64,000 nt of DNA from the NCBI GenBank assembly GCA_013339895.1, contig JABACO010000005.1, positions 13,388,805-13,452,804 of the forward strand, in the 5' to 3' direction. A model generated the notes under the pieces. It ran no database searches. It was given only the letters and a program-made list of their open reading frames with translations, and had not been told where the DNA came from. A program made the position numbers and the translations under genes. This document shows, piece by piece, positions 48,253 to 59,354 of this stretch (within the stretch, counting starts at the first letter, position 1; each line of letters begins with the position of its first letter). This stretch comes from Ephydatia muelleri. Taxonomy: Eukaryota; Porifera; Demospongiae; Spongillida; Spongillidae.

Positions 48253-48945
48253 GCAATGGGGTCTGAATCGTTTGTCCATTCCTATGCAGTGAAAAAGTTT
48301 CTGAATGGATTACTGAGATTGAGCTTCTATCCCAGATATCATTAACCCAATCTCACTCAGCATATGCTGCCTTTACCCATGGTTTATCAAGTAAATGGAC
48401 ACATCTTTCTAGAACAATATCCAATATTCAGTCACTATTGCAACCTTGCCATCAGCAAGTCATTTCTTCCTCGTCTCACTGGTCAAAGCACATTCAGCTG
48501 CCAACTCAGAGGTTTGTTAGCCCTGCCTTCTCCGACTTGTCGGTCTTAGTATCATTTAAATTGGTCAATCAATCTCAGCTTATTTTTGACAATTCAACCA
48601 GGCTCACCAGGCCCCTGGTTGACCTCATTCTCCAACAATCAACATCTTTGCCATTTGAAGTCATAGAAGCTCAATCCACTGCTAGACGTTCATGTGCTAA
48701 ACAGTCTCAGTCTGTCATTGTAATGAGATGTCTACTAAGTTACCAGCTTCTCTTTAGCGATCAATAGAAGTTGCCAGTGACACTTGTGCTTCCACTTGGC
48801 TTTCTATGTTACCTATTCAAAAACATGGCTTTACCTTACATAAGGGAGCAGTTAGAGATGCTCTTTGCTTGCGCTATGCTTGGCAGCCTAACCTGCTTCC
48901 TTCGACCTGTGTCGTTAATTTAAACCTGTCCTGGAAATGGTGGGA
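48253..48945 (+). mobile_element. Retroelement reverse transcriptase remnant, mirror copy of 30.1-30.8 kb
   Basis: Reverse complement of the retroelement fragment in the second contig, starting inside it at the contig edge (GSESFVHSYAVKKF, then STRLTRPLVDLILQQ). It is frameshifted and inactive. Probably the same physical copy as the other one. Confidence 0.8.
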
Positions 48946-49141
48946 CATCTAGGTTTGTTCAACATTAATTTCACATATCAATGTGTCGGGCATGTAAAAG
49001 TGTGTGTATGTGAGTATGCATGTGTGTGTATGTAAGTATGCATGTGCGTATGTAGGTGTGGGTGTGCATGGTGGAGTGAAATACATTGGAAATGATATTC
49101 ATGTTTGTGACGTCATCTCAGGCGGGTCCCCAGTATTAACA

Positions 49142-50815
49142 ATGGCCGAGGAGGTGACTGCTGTCGTAGCTAAGACCGGAGATTTCAAGGACAATGAGTT
49201 GAGTAATCTAAGCGAGCTAGCGGGACAAGTGGATAACCTTTCTCCGTACGTAGAATGCGGGAAGTGGATGTGGGCGGGACCAAGGTGCTTCTGATCAAGC
49301 AGAATGGAGTGTTCTCCGCCATCGGCTCCAAGTGCACGCACTACGCCGCTCCCCTCGTCAAGGGATGCCTCGGGCAAGGTCGCGTTCGCTGCCCCTGGCA
49401 TGGCGCCTGCTTCAACATAAAGACGGGAGACATTGAAGACTTCCCTGGTCTTGATGGTCTGCAGACGTACAAGGTAAATAATACCCCGCTCGCGTATGCG
49501 GGAGTGTGCGATGACATATGGTGCTTGGTGCACGTACAGGTGGTGGTGGAAGGCGAGGACGTAGTGGTGAAAGCGGACAAGAAAGTACGTCCGCATACTA
49601 AGTTCTAGCGCATGCACATCACTGAACCGCACTGTGTCCCGCTGGGAGCTGAAGAGCGGGGTCATGTTGTGTCTGTACGTACAGTGATGTGGCACGACCA
49701 TAGATGATATAGTCTATATCATCAATGGCGCGACCAAACATGCCCGCTTGTAATTCTTCCTTGCACGGAGCAAATCTTTCACGGCGCCGATGTACCACGC
49801 CCTCTCCTCCTCCCCTCCTCTCCTCCTCCCTCCCTCTCCTCCTCCCCTCTCTCTCCTCCTCTCCCCCTCCTCCTCCCCTCCTCTCCTCCTCCCTCCCTCT
49901 CCTCCTCCCCTCTCTCCTCCTCCTCTCCCCCCTCCTCCTCCCCTCCCTCTCCTCCTCTCCTCCCTCTCCTCCTCTCCTCCCTCTCCTCCTCCCCTCCCCC
50001 TCCTCCTCCCCTCCCTCTCCTCCTCCCCTCTCTCTCCTCCTCCCCCCTCCTCCTCCCCTCCCTCTCCTCCTCCCCTCCTCTCCTCCTCCCCTCCCTCTCC
50101 TCTCCTCCCTCTCCTCCTCTCCCTCCCTCTCCTCCTCCCCCTCCCTCTCCGCCCTCTCCTCCTCCCCCTCCCTTTCCTTCTTCCCCTCCCTCTCCTATAC
50201 AGTCTCTGGAGAGCCACAAACGTACAGGAATATGTCCCTTTGCACCCAAAGATGGTGAAAAGACGTTCCTCATCATTGGAGGAGGTGACCAGTTCCCATT
50301 CCTTTTGCTTCTTTTAAATGTCCCATTCCCATTCTCCAGGACCCGCTGGACTGGAATGTGCCGAGACCTTACGGAGGGAGGGGTTTAAGGGGAAAGTGAT
50401 CCTTGCTTCACGAGAAAACGTCCTGCCTTATGACAGACCCAAGCTGAGCAAGGTATGTGTGTGTGTGTGTGCATGTGTAAAGGCGTGTATGTGTGGTGTG
50501 TATGTGTTTGTGTAAATTGCCAAAACCAATCCTAGTGCCAACTAAGGTGATATATTTGTGGATACCTTTGGGGAGACGGTTTGCCAAATTGACCCTGCCT
50601 CCTCCCCACTCCACTATCCTACCTCCTCCCCACTCCACTAACCCTACCTCCTCCCCACTCCACTAACCCTGCCTCCTCCCCACTCACTAACCCTGCCTCC
50701 TCCCCTTCCTTTCCTATCTCAGGCGATGAGTGTAACTGCAGAGTCCATTGCTCTTAGAGCAAAAGAATTCTACTCCACCAATGGAATAGATTTGAGGCTA
50801 GGGAAAGAGGTGTGT

Positions 50816-50866
<51 letters not shown>

Positions 50867-50895
50867 GTGTGTGTGTGTGCATGCGTGTGTGTGCA

Positions 50896-50928
<33 letters not shown>

Positions 50929-52658
50929 TTGAATTTGTTTCAATTAGAGCCCTCCCTCATGGGTGCCCAGGCCACAAAACTGAACCTGGAAGAAAGGAAG
51001 GTGACCTTTGCTGATGGAGAGAGCCTCTCCTATGACTCACTGCTACTGGCCACAGGGTCCAAGTAAGTAGACACACAACGGGGTGCGTTGGAACATACAG
51101 ACTCCTTCCCCACAAGACCATTTGTGCTCCCAGTAGCGGGATTTGATCTTCAGAATGTTCTAGTACTGAGGGAGCCATCCCAGGCCAACGAGATAGCCAG
51201 AGAAGCCACAGGGAAGAGGGTGATAGTCATCGGCACATCTTTCATTGGTCGGTGGTCATGTGATAGTTGGGATTAATTAGCTGGGGTGACTCTAGGTATG
51301 GAGGCAACTGCTTACCTTGCGGGAAAGGCCGCAAAGATAACGTGCGTGGATATGATCAGTGCTCCGTTTGTAAGAGTGCTGGGAGAGAAGATAGGAGCCA
51401 TGGTCCAAAAGGTGTGTGTATGTGGGCAAGTGTATGTGTGTGTGAATGTTTATGCATATGTATGTGTATGTATGTGTGCATGCAGCTCGCTTGTGTGTGT
51501 ATGTATGCATTTGTACATGTGTGTACAAGTGTGTGTATGGTATTGTGTTATGTTAACTATTAAAAATGTGAACAGATGTTTGAGGAGAAGGGGGTGGAGT
51601 TTCGGCTCGGCTCAGGAGTGAAGGAGTTAAAGGGAACAGATGGAAAGGTATCAAGCTGTGTCTCCTTCAACCTCATCTGATGGTGTCTTTTGTGTGCTGT
51701 CAAGTTCTCTTCAGTAGTGTTGTCCTCTGGAGAGACACTGGAGGGAGACCTGTGTGTGGCTGGTGTTGGTAGGACACCCTTGTGCCCAGACCTAACCCCT
51801 GACCACACCCCCTTCCATAGGAGTGGTGCCCGCGACGGCCTTCTTGAAGGACTCTGGTCTCTCCATGACCAAGATGGGGCACATCATTGTTGACAAGGTT
51901 AGCAAGAAGAAAGTTCATTCATTTTTGCACCAGCACTCTATCTGTATGCTTTTAAAGAGGTGTGTCCCTGTAATTATGACTTGCTAATTACCTTCTCCAT
52001 AGCACCTGAAAGCAGCAGCTGGTGTGTATGCAGCAGGAGATGTGGCCCAGTTCCCTCTCCCTCTCGTTGCCCATGACACCAACATTGGTCACTGGCAGGT
52101 GGCACATAAGCATGGTATGTTAGCCACTCCCACATGTGATGTCATGTGATGCTCATGTGACTTAGGGAACGTTGCTGCACTGAACATGCTTGGAAAGGAG
52201 ACTAGCTTTGACAGTATTCCATTCTTCTGGACTGTGCTGTTCAACAAGTCATTGCGTTACTGTGGTGAGAGGGGGAGGAGAGGGTGGTGGTGGTCATTGT
52301 CTAATCGATAATCACCATGGTTACAGGACATGCACTGAAGTGGGATGAGATCATCTACAATGGCAGTGTGGATGAAAGGAAGTTTGTTGCATACTATGTG
52401 AAGTAAGTTGTCTTTCCACCCAAACACTTCCATTTCAGGAGTTTATTGGCTTCTGTTTTAGAGACGACAAGGTGCTGGCTGTGTGCAGTCTCGATTCTGA
52501 TCCGGCTGTGGCCCAGGCAGCAGAGCTGATGTACCAGAGCAAGATGCCCTCTGGCTCCCTCCTCAAGTGAGAACACATGGCTGTCTGCTGTGTTGTCTTT
52601 TCAGTACCATCATCCCCTCCATTACAGGAAGAACTCAGCTCTCTCCAGCTATCTCTGA
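49142..52658 (+). CDS. AIFM3: AIFM3-like Rieske/FAD-NAD(P)H oxidoreductase, paralogue A
   Basis: Seventeen exons join without a break: 49142-49197, 49254-49473, 49540-49584, 50203-50284, 50340-50452, 50723-50809, 50950-51062, 51117-51247, 51296-51411, 51576-51647, 51705-51768, 51821-51897, 52003-52114, 52166-52264, 52327-52402, 52462-52566, 52628-52658; 532 residues. A Rieske [2Fe-2S] domain comes first ([21 protein letters not shown]: both Cys-x-His and Cys-x-x-His present), then a pyridine nucleotide-disulphide reductase fold: FAD motif [17 protein letters not shown](P)-binding [15 protein letters not shown] (Ser replaces the middle Gly of GxGxxG), Asp at the end of strand 2 (TCVDM), and [10 protein letters not shown]. 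This matches AIFM3 (apoptosis-inducing factor-like, AIFL), a Rieske-type AIF relative. Start MAEEVTAV is short and lacks the lipidation-like motif of paralogue B. Long GT repeats fill introns 5 and 6. Confidence 0.92.
49800..50195 (+). repeat. Polypyrimidine CCT/CTCC repeat in AIFM3-like A intron 3
   Basis: Counterpart of the purine tract at 28865-29272. Units are CTCCTCCCCTCCCTCT-like. Unit order and number differ from the other copy, as expected for allelic variation or assembly trouble in such a tract. Confidence 0.9.
50809..50936 (+). repeat. GT microsatellite starting at the exon 6 donor of AIFM3-like A
   Basis: The repeat begins with the splice donor itself (GAG then GTGTGTG) and runs for about 125 bp, so the donor is embedded in the microsatellite. 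The copies at 28140-28258 and 54807-54903 differ in length. Confidence 0.9.
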
Positions 52659-53037
52659 TGGGCAACTCTTTGAAGATGTTGTTACAACTAATCTCCCAAG
52701 GCATACTCTTTTCCTGTTTTGAAATTTTAGGGACAGTTATATTTGACAGAGTTGCGTGGTCACATGCTATTTGCGCTGTTACGTAATACGCATATCCAGC
52801 ATGCAAGATTAAAACTAGCGTGCAATAATTAATTGCAAACATGTTAATGAATGTTAATAACTTTATTACGTGGGTGTACATATGTCTACATGTGGTCAAC
52901 TTGGTAACCCCTGCATTGTTGATACATGATGTGTACAAATGAATGCGGGCTGAGATTACTAGATTGCATGCAAAGTCTAACCTGCAATAGTTAGTCAGAA
53001 TTCGGTACGCAAGTTCTATCAGACTTGAACGATAGCG

Positions 53038-54871
53038 ATGGGCAATTACGAATCATCGGGGTCGTCAGAGGTGCCCTCAGGTGACTCTGAGAAGGGTGCC
53101 AGGCAGGAGGCAGTGAAGGATTCGATGGCGCAAACGGCATCACGGGACATCGGAGCCCGCGTTAGCGAGGGAGAGATGGTCACGGCGGTAGTTGCCAAGG
53201 TTACCGACGTCAAGGATGGAGAGTGAGTGTTCGTATTTTAGAAATTGATCAAAAAGATATCATCAAAACATAAAATGCAGGATGAGAGAAGTGCAAGTGG
53301 GCGGGGCCAAGGTGCTTCTGATCAAGCAGAATGGAGTGTTCTCCGCCATCGGCTCCAAGTGCACGCATCTGGGAGCTCCCCTCGTCAAGGGATGCCTCGG
53401 GCAAGGTCGCGTTCGCTGCCCCTGGCATGGCGCCTGCTTCAACATAAAGACGGGCGACATTGAAGACTTCCCTGGTCTTGATGGTCTGCAGACGTACAAG
53501 GTAAATACCCCAGCACAGTGTTAGCGTAGAAATAGGTATACTATCTATGGTTAGTGTTAGCATAGAGATAGGTACCCCAGCACATGTTAGTGTTAGCGTA
53601 GAGATAGGTACCCCAGCACGTTAGTGTTAGCGTAGAGATAGGTATCCCAGCACATGTTAGTGTTAGCGTAGAGATAGATATGCATGGGGAAAAGGACCTA
53701 ACGCATAATTACAAGCGTAACTTGAATTGTATGGTTAATTAGACATTCTACTCCGTGAGCTAGAGATAAGAACTATGCTAAACAGCATGACAATGTATGG
53801 CGCAATAATCGTTTTGCTTCTGTTTTGTTTGTTTTTTCCTTCCCAGGTCTTCATTGAGGCAGAGAATGTTGTTGTCAAGGCAGACAAAAAGGTTTTAAGC
53901 AATACCAGTACACAAGAAAGTCGCACACACATGTGTGCTATGACATGACTGGTGTGCATTAAATCATACTATGACTGAGTTTAGGGGTTAATGCCCACAC
54001 ATGACATTTCTAACTTATTATGTTTGCACCCCCCACCATCTCCCCCCCCACATCTGTTCCTCCCCTCCCTCACCACACATCTGTTCCTCCTCCTCTCCTC
54101 CCCTCCCTCTCCTCCTCCCCTCCCTCTCCTCCTCCCCTCCCTCTCCTCCTCCCCTCCTTCTCCTCCTCCCTCCCTCTCCTCCTCCCTCTCCCTCTCCTCC
54201 TCCCCCTCCCTCTCCTCCCCCTCCCTTTCCTTCTTCCCCTCCCTCTCCTATACAGTCTCTAGAGAGCCACAAACGTACAGGAATATGTCCCTTTGCACCC
54301 AAAGATGGTGAAAAGACGTTCCTCATCATTGGAGGAGGTGACCGGTTCCCATTCCTTGTGCTTCTTTTAAATGTCCCATTCCCATTCTCCAGGACCCGCT
54401 GGACTGGAATGTGCCGAGACCTTACGGAGGGAGGGGTTTAAGGGGAAAGTGATCCTTGCATCACAAGAAAACGTCCTGCCTTATGACAGACCCAAGCTGA
54501 CTAAGGCATGTTGGATGTATATCCATGTTGCTTTAATTCAGATTATGATTCTCTGGCTGACATGGAGCTGATTAATATGCCTCCTCCCCATTCCACTAAC
54601 CCTACCTCCTCCATCCTACCTCCTCCCCACTCCACTAACCCTACCTCCTCCCCACTCCACTAACCCTGCCTCCTCCCCACTCACTAACCCTGCCTCCTCC
54701 CCTTCCTTTCCTATCTCAGGCGATGAGTGTAACTGCAGAGTCCATTGCTCTTAGAGCGAAAGAATTCTACTCCACCAATGGAATAGATTTGAGGCTAGGG
54801 AAAGAGGTGTGTGGAGGTGTGTGCATGTGTGTGTGTGTGTGCGTGTGTATGTGTGTGTGTGTGCGTGTGTG

Positions 54872-54904
<33 letters not shown>

Positions 54905-55397
54905 CTGACTTGTCCAATTAGAGCTCACACTCCCTCCATGGGTGCCCAGGCCACAAAACTGAACCTGGAAGAAAGGAAGGTGACCTTTGCTGATGGAGAG
55001 AGCCTCTCCTATGACTCACTGCTACTGGCCACAGGGTCCAAGTAAGTAGACACACAACGGGGTGCATTGGAACATACAGACTCCTCCTTCCCCACAAGAC
55101 CATTTGTACTCCCAGTAGCGGGATTTGATCTTCAGAATGTTCTAGTACTGAGGGAGCCATCCCAGGCCAACGAGATAGCCAGAGAAGCCACAGGGAAGAG
55201 GGTGATAGTCATCGGCACATCTTTCATTGGTCGGTGGTCATGTGATGTTAGCATCTAGAGACGTATTCGGTTCTGCAGGGATGGAAGTGGCTGCTTTTCT
55301 TGTTGGCAAAGCAACCAAAGTGACGTGTGTGTCCACTGGTCCAACACCCTTTGCAAAGAGCTTGGGTACTGAGATTGGTGGTATGGTGCTAAAGGTA

Positions 55398-55465
<68 letters not shown>

Positions 55466-57155
55466 GTGTGTTGTGTGTGTTTGTGTGCATATGTAAGTGT
55501 ATGTATTATGCTTTATGTATGTATGCACATATGTATGTAACTATGAATGTGTCGATGCTATAAACATCTGATTGTAATCATGTTAGATGTTCGAGGAGAA
55601 GGGGGTGGAGTTTCGGCTCAGCTCAGGAGTGAAGGAGTTAAAGGGAACAGACGGAAAGGTATCAAGCTGTGTCTCCTTCAACCTCATCTGATGGTGTCTT
55701 TTGTGTGCTGTCAAGTTCTCTTCAGTAGTGTTGTCCTCTGGAGAGACACTGGAGGGAGACCTGTGTGTGGCTGGTGTTGGTAGGACACCCTCGTGCCCAG
55801 GCCTAACCCCTGACCACACCCCCTTCCATAGGAGTGGTGCCCGCGACGGCCTTCTTGAAGGACTCTGGTCTCTCCATGACCAAGATGGGGCACATCATTG
55901 TTGACAAGGTGCGGTGTACTGAAAGGAAGGCCTCTTGCTCTTTATTTAGAAGTGAAATATATCTTCTGATAAGTAATGGACGGTTGGTCAAAATCATTAT
56001 ACATCCATTAGATAAATGTAGGGAATTCATAGCATCACATTGGAAGGATGTATGTATGTTAGTCTTTAAATGAGCAAATGGCTACTGAAAAAACACCACC
56101 AGAGCTGTGGAGTTAAAAGACAACATGTAGTTTGAAGTCAGTATTGATTGGTTACAAGGCAGTTTTGGAGTGTACCAAGCAATATATTGTAGGGCGGGGC
56201 ATTGTGGGTGTGGCCACATTTGGAGATGGAAAGGATGCATACATTTTTGAATTTTGTACATCAGTGAGTTTAAATTATTGAGTTGTCAGTGACTAAGCTT
56301 TACTTTCAGTTTAAACTGCAAACATATGGTACAGTGTAACTTTAATTAATTAATTAGCATTGTGATACCACTGCATACCAGCAGTCTCAGAATGGGCTGG
56401 GGACCTATGGTTACCCTGGCAACAGTATTCCAGACTGTTGTCTGATGCCTTGGTAGGTATAAAGAGGTGTGTCCCTGTAATTAATTACCTTCTCCATAGC
56501 ACCTGAAAGCAGCAGCTGGTGTGTATGCAGCAGGAGATGTGGCCCAGTTCCCTCTCCCTCTCGTTGCCCATGACACCAACATTGGTCACTGGCAGGTGGC
56601 ACATAAGCATGGTATGTTAGCCACTCCCACATGTGATGTCATGTGATGCTCATGTGACTTAGGGAACGTTGCTGCACTGAACATGCTTGGAATAGAGACT
56701 AGCTTTGACAGTATTCCATTCTTCTGGACTGTGCTGTTCAACAAGTCATTGCGTTACTGTGGTGAGAGGGGGAGGAGAGGGTGGTGGTGGTCATTATCTA
56801 ATCGATAATCACCATGGTTACAGGACATGCACTGAAGTGGGATGAGATCATCTACAATGGCAGTGTGGATGAAAGGAAGTTTGTTGCGTACTATGTGAAG
56901 TAAGTTGTCTTTCCACCCAAACACTTCCATTTCAGGAGTTTATTGGCTTCTGTTTTAGAGACGACAAGGTGCTGGCTGTGTGCAGTCTCGATTCTGATCC
57001 GGCTGTGGCCCAGGCAGCAGAGCTGATGTACCAGAGCAAGATGCCCTCTGGCTCCCTCCTCAAGTGAGAACACATGGCTGTCTGCTGTGTTGTCTTTTCA
57101 GTACCATCATCCCCTCCATTACAGGAAGAACTCGGCTCTCTCCAGCTATATCTGA
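53038..57155 (+). CDS. AIFM3-like oxidoreductase, paralogue B (possibly impaired)
   Basis: Seventeen exons parallel paralogue A: 53038-53222, 53281-53500, 53847-53891, 54256-54337, 54393-54505, 54720-54806, about 54922-55041, 55099-55229, 55279-55394, 55587-55658, 55716-55779, 55832-55908, 56500-56611, 56663-56761, 56824-56899, 56959-57063, 57125-57155, about 575 residues. The Rieske ligands are intact ([21 protein letters not shown]). The N terminus is longer and begins MGNYESSG, a possible N-myristoylation signal. Exon 9 differs strongly from A (GMEVAAFLVGKATKVTCVST), with Ser in place of the strand-2 Asp. Two defects: exon 5 ends AAG|GCATGT, a GC instead of GT donor, and neither AG in front of exon 7 keeps the frame (14 or 16 nt before the shared ATGGGTGCC). 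It may be a recent pseudogene, or contain sequence errors. Intron 12 is 591 bp against 105 bp in A. Confidence 0.8.
53513..53690 (+). repeat. Minisatellite, about 40-bp GTTAGTGTTAGCGTAGAGAT units
   Basis: Four to five units (GTTAGCGTAGAGATAGGTA plus CCCCAGCACAT) lie in intron 2 of paralogue B. Paralogue A has no equivalent, which marks this intron as outside the homogenised parts. Confidence 0.85.
55398..55490 (+). repeat. GT microsatellite in paralogue B intron 9
   Basis: About 70 bp of pure GT followed by imperfect GTTGTGTG, right after the exon 9 donor GTATGC. Paralogue A has a different, imperfect TATGTG-rich sequence at this place. Confidence 0.9.
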
Positions 57156-58344
57156 CAAGTGGTTGTGTCGACCATTCTAAGGTTCTTCATCCTCTATCTT
57201 AATAGGAATGGTTTTGTGACCAGAGTTGGATAAAAAATTTATGCACTTGAGATACACACAATTATATCATCGCAGTCATGTGTCCATATTTGGCATACAT
57301 CCAAGTAGTACTGAGATGTGCATTACCTCATTGTTGCCAGAGACTCTTAACAAGACTGGCATTCTCTTTGCCAATATCCTGTGTGGTATGATAGCTCAGT
57401 TAGGGCACTAATCGCTGTGCGCAGTCTTGGTGGTTTGGGACCCAGTAATGAGCCTGAACGTGATGCGTTCTGGAGTAATTTCTTTAGAATCTTATACAAT
57501 CCGTGATATCCCCCGCCTGAAATAAGGAATGTAGAGTAGTAAATATAGCTGGGCTTCATGATTTCGTTCTTGAGATTCTCGGTGTCGCGAAATCTCTTTG
57601 CTGAAATTATATTTGGTTATGCCTCGCCGCAAATGAGCATATGGCTTGCGCGTCATATGCATGACACAATTCAAATTCTGCTTTGTCCTTTCCCACATCG
57701 AGGTCCTTTCCCACATCGAGGTCTTTTCCCGTATAGGTCCTTTCCCACATCTAAGGCCGTTGATTTTTTTAAATCACTGGACAAATGATAACCCGCATTG
57801 AGGTAAACATTTGATAATGAGATAAAAACCGTTACTAACCCAAAGGATGCGCTACTACATCGACGGGGTGCCCAGCCCACACCAATTTATTGTGTAGACA
57901 AACGTGGTTACAAGGTTGTTGCGTGTCGTATTTTTTTAAACGATAATGTCGCAGAACTGAGCTAAAAAAGTACTGACTTTGTCTCCATGAACCAGAGATA
58001 ATATATGCATGTCTTGACATCGACGGGGTGCCCAGCCCACACTGTCTAACGATGGGTACGAGTTCGCTAGTCTCGTACCCAGACCCACATCGCAGCTGCG
58101 GATGGATTACATCACCGCCCCACTATTCGCGTAGCGGTGATGTAATCCATCCGCAGCTGCGAGGGTCTGGGTACGAGACTAACCACTCGCTGAAACAAAA
58201 CGTAACCTGGCGTCACAGACAAACAGAAATAAAACAGACAACTGGGAGCTAGAGCTAAAAATGAGTGATCTCGGATGAATTGGCACATTAGGAAACTGTT
58301 GCTAAATGAAAAAAAAAAAGAAAAGATGATTGAGCGCGGTCGTG
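57156..58344. other. Spacer with small repeats
   Basis: No gene is seen. It holds a short tandem repeat of CCTTTCCCACATCGAGGT (about 57683-57750, three to four units), a 26-bp direct repeat ACATCGACGGGGTGCCCAGC... at 57857-57882 and 58017-58042, and a hairpin element at 58068-58181. Confidence 0.6.
58068..58181. mobile_element. Compact foldback element (114 bp)
   Basis: Left arm TAGTCTCGTACCCAGACCC then GCAGCTGCGGATGGATTACA, right arm its reverse complement, loop of only about 14 bp (CCCACTATTCGC). A solo arm of the same family is at 9592-9650 on another contig, showing that it is dispersed. It is MITE-like and non-coding. Confidence 0.8.
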
Positions 58345-59303
58345 TCATCGCTTGCTCGCGCATTTCAGTGGGGCGAGCTCTGCGTAGAATGTAATTTCGT
58401 CGTAGTCATGCTGCCTTTGCCCTCGCTGCAGCGAGCGCGAGTCCTTCGGTCTGCTTCCCGCCTGATTCGCGCCTCCGACACAGCCGCTGCCTGGTTCGCA
58501 GAGAACGTTGTCTTCGGAGAGACTTCGCAAAATGCCTTTCCCGTCCTGACCCGAAGAGGACGCACCGCCAGGCTTCAGGGGAAGCCTAAGAGGAGGTAGT
58601 TGGCATGTGTCTTTGGCGCCATTTATCATACGTGACTCGTCCGTCCGGAGCGGAATAGGGGGAGGACAACCATCTTTGATTTCATGGGCACGCGATATCA
58701 AGTTTACTTCTGACGAAGCCTTCAGGTGCTTTGCCCTGGAGGAAGAGGTTGCTGGGTCGAGTAGTATGAAGGCATCCTCTGTTCTTGTTGGAATGGGTGG
58801 TGGTATGCTATCTTCTTCATCATCGTCGTAAGTGCCAACATCGTCCAGGGAGCCACATCTCAGATCAGGAATATGCTCCTCAATTAGAAATTTGGGTGCC
58901 GGGACATTATGTGAGGTGACCTATGGAACACATAAAGAATCAAACAAACAAGCTAGACGTTCGGTAAGTGTACATGCAGTGTTTATTAGTAGTGACAACA
59001 TCCATGCCAATGCACACCCAACACACACTGACACACAAGGATACTACAGTTCCCTAGCACACACACACATGCACACACACAATGCACACAACACACAACA
59101 CACACACACCACACACACACCACCACACACACACCACACACACACCACCACACACACACACAACACACACACAACACACAACACACACAAGAAACAAGGA
59201 AACTACAGTTCCCTAGCACACACACACACAACACACACACACACACACACACACAGGAAACAAAGGAAACTTAGCACACACACATGCACGCACACACACA
59301 CAT

Positions 59304-59354
<51 letters not shown>

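Noticed and set aside
26085..52991. A 27-kb palindrome or natural inverted duplication of an AIFM3-retroelement block
   Set aside because: The match edges coincide with both contig ends, the gaps are placeholder length, and a simple flip and merge explains everything.
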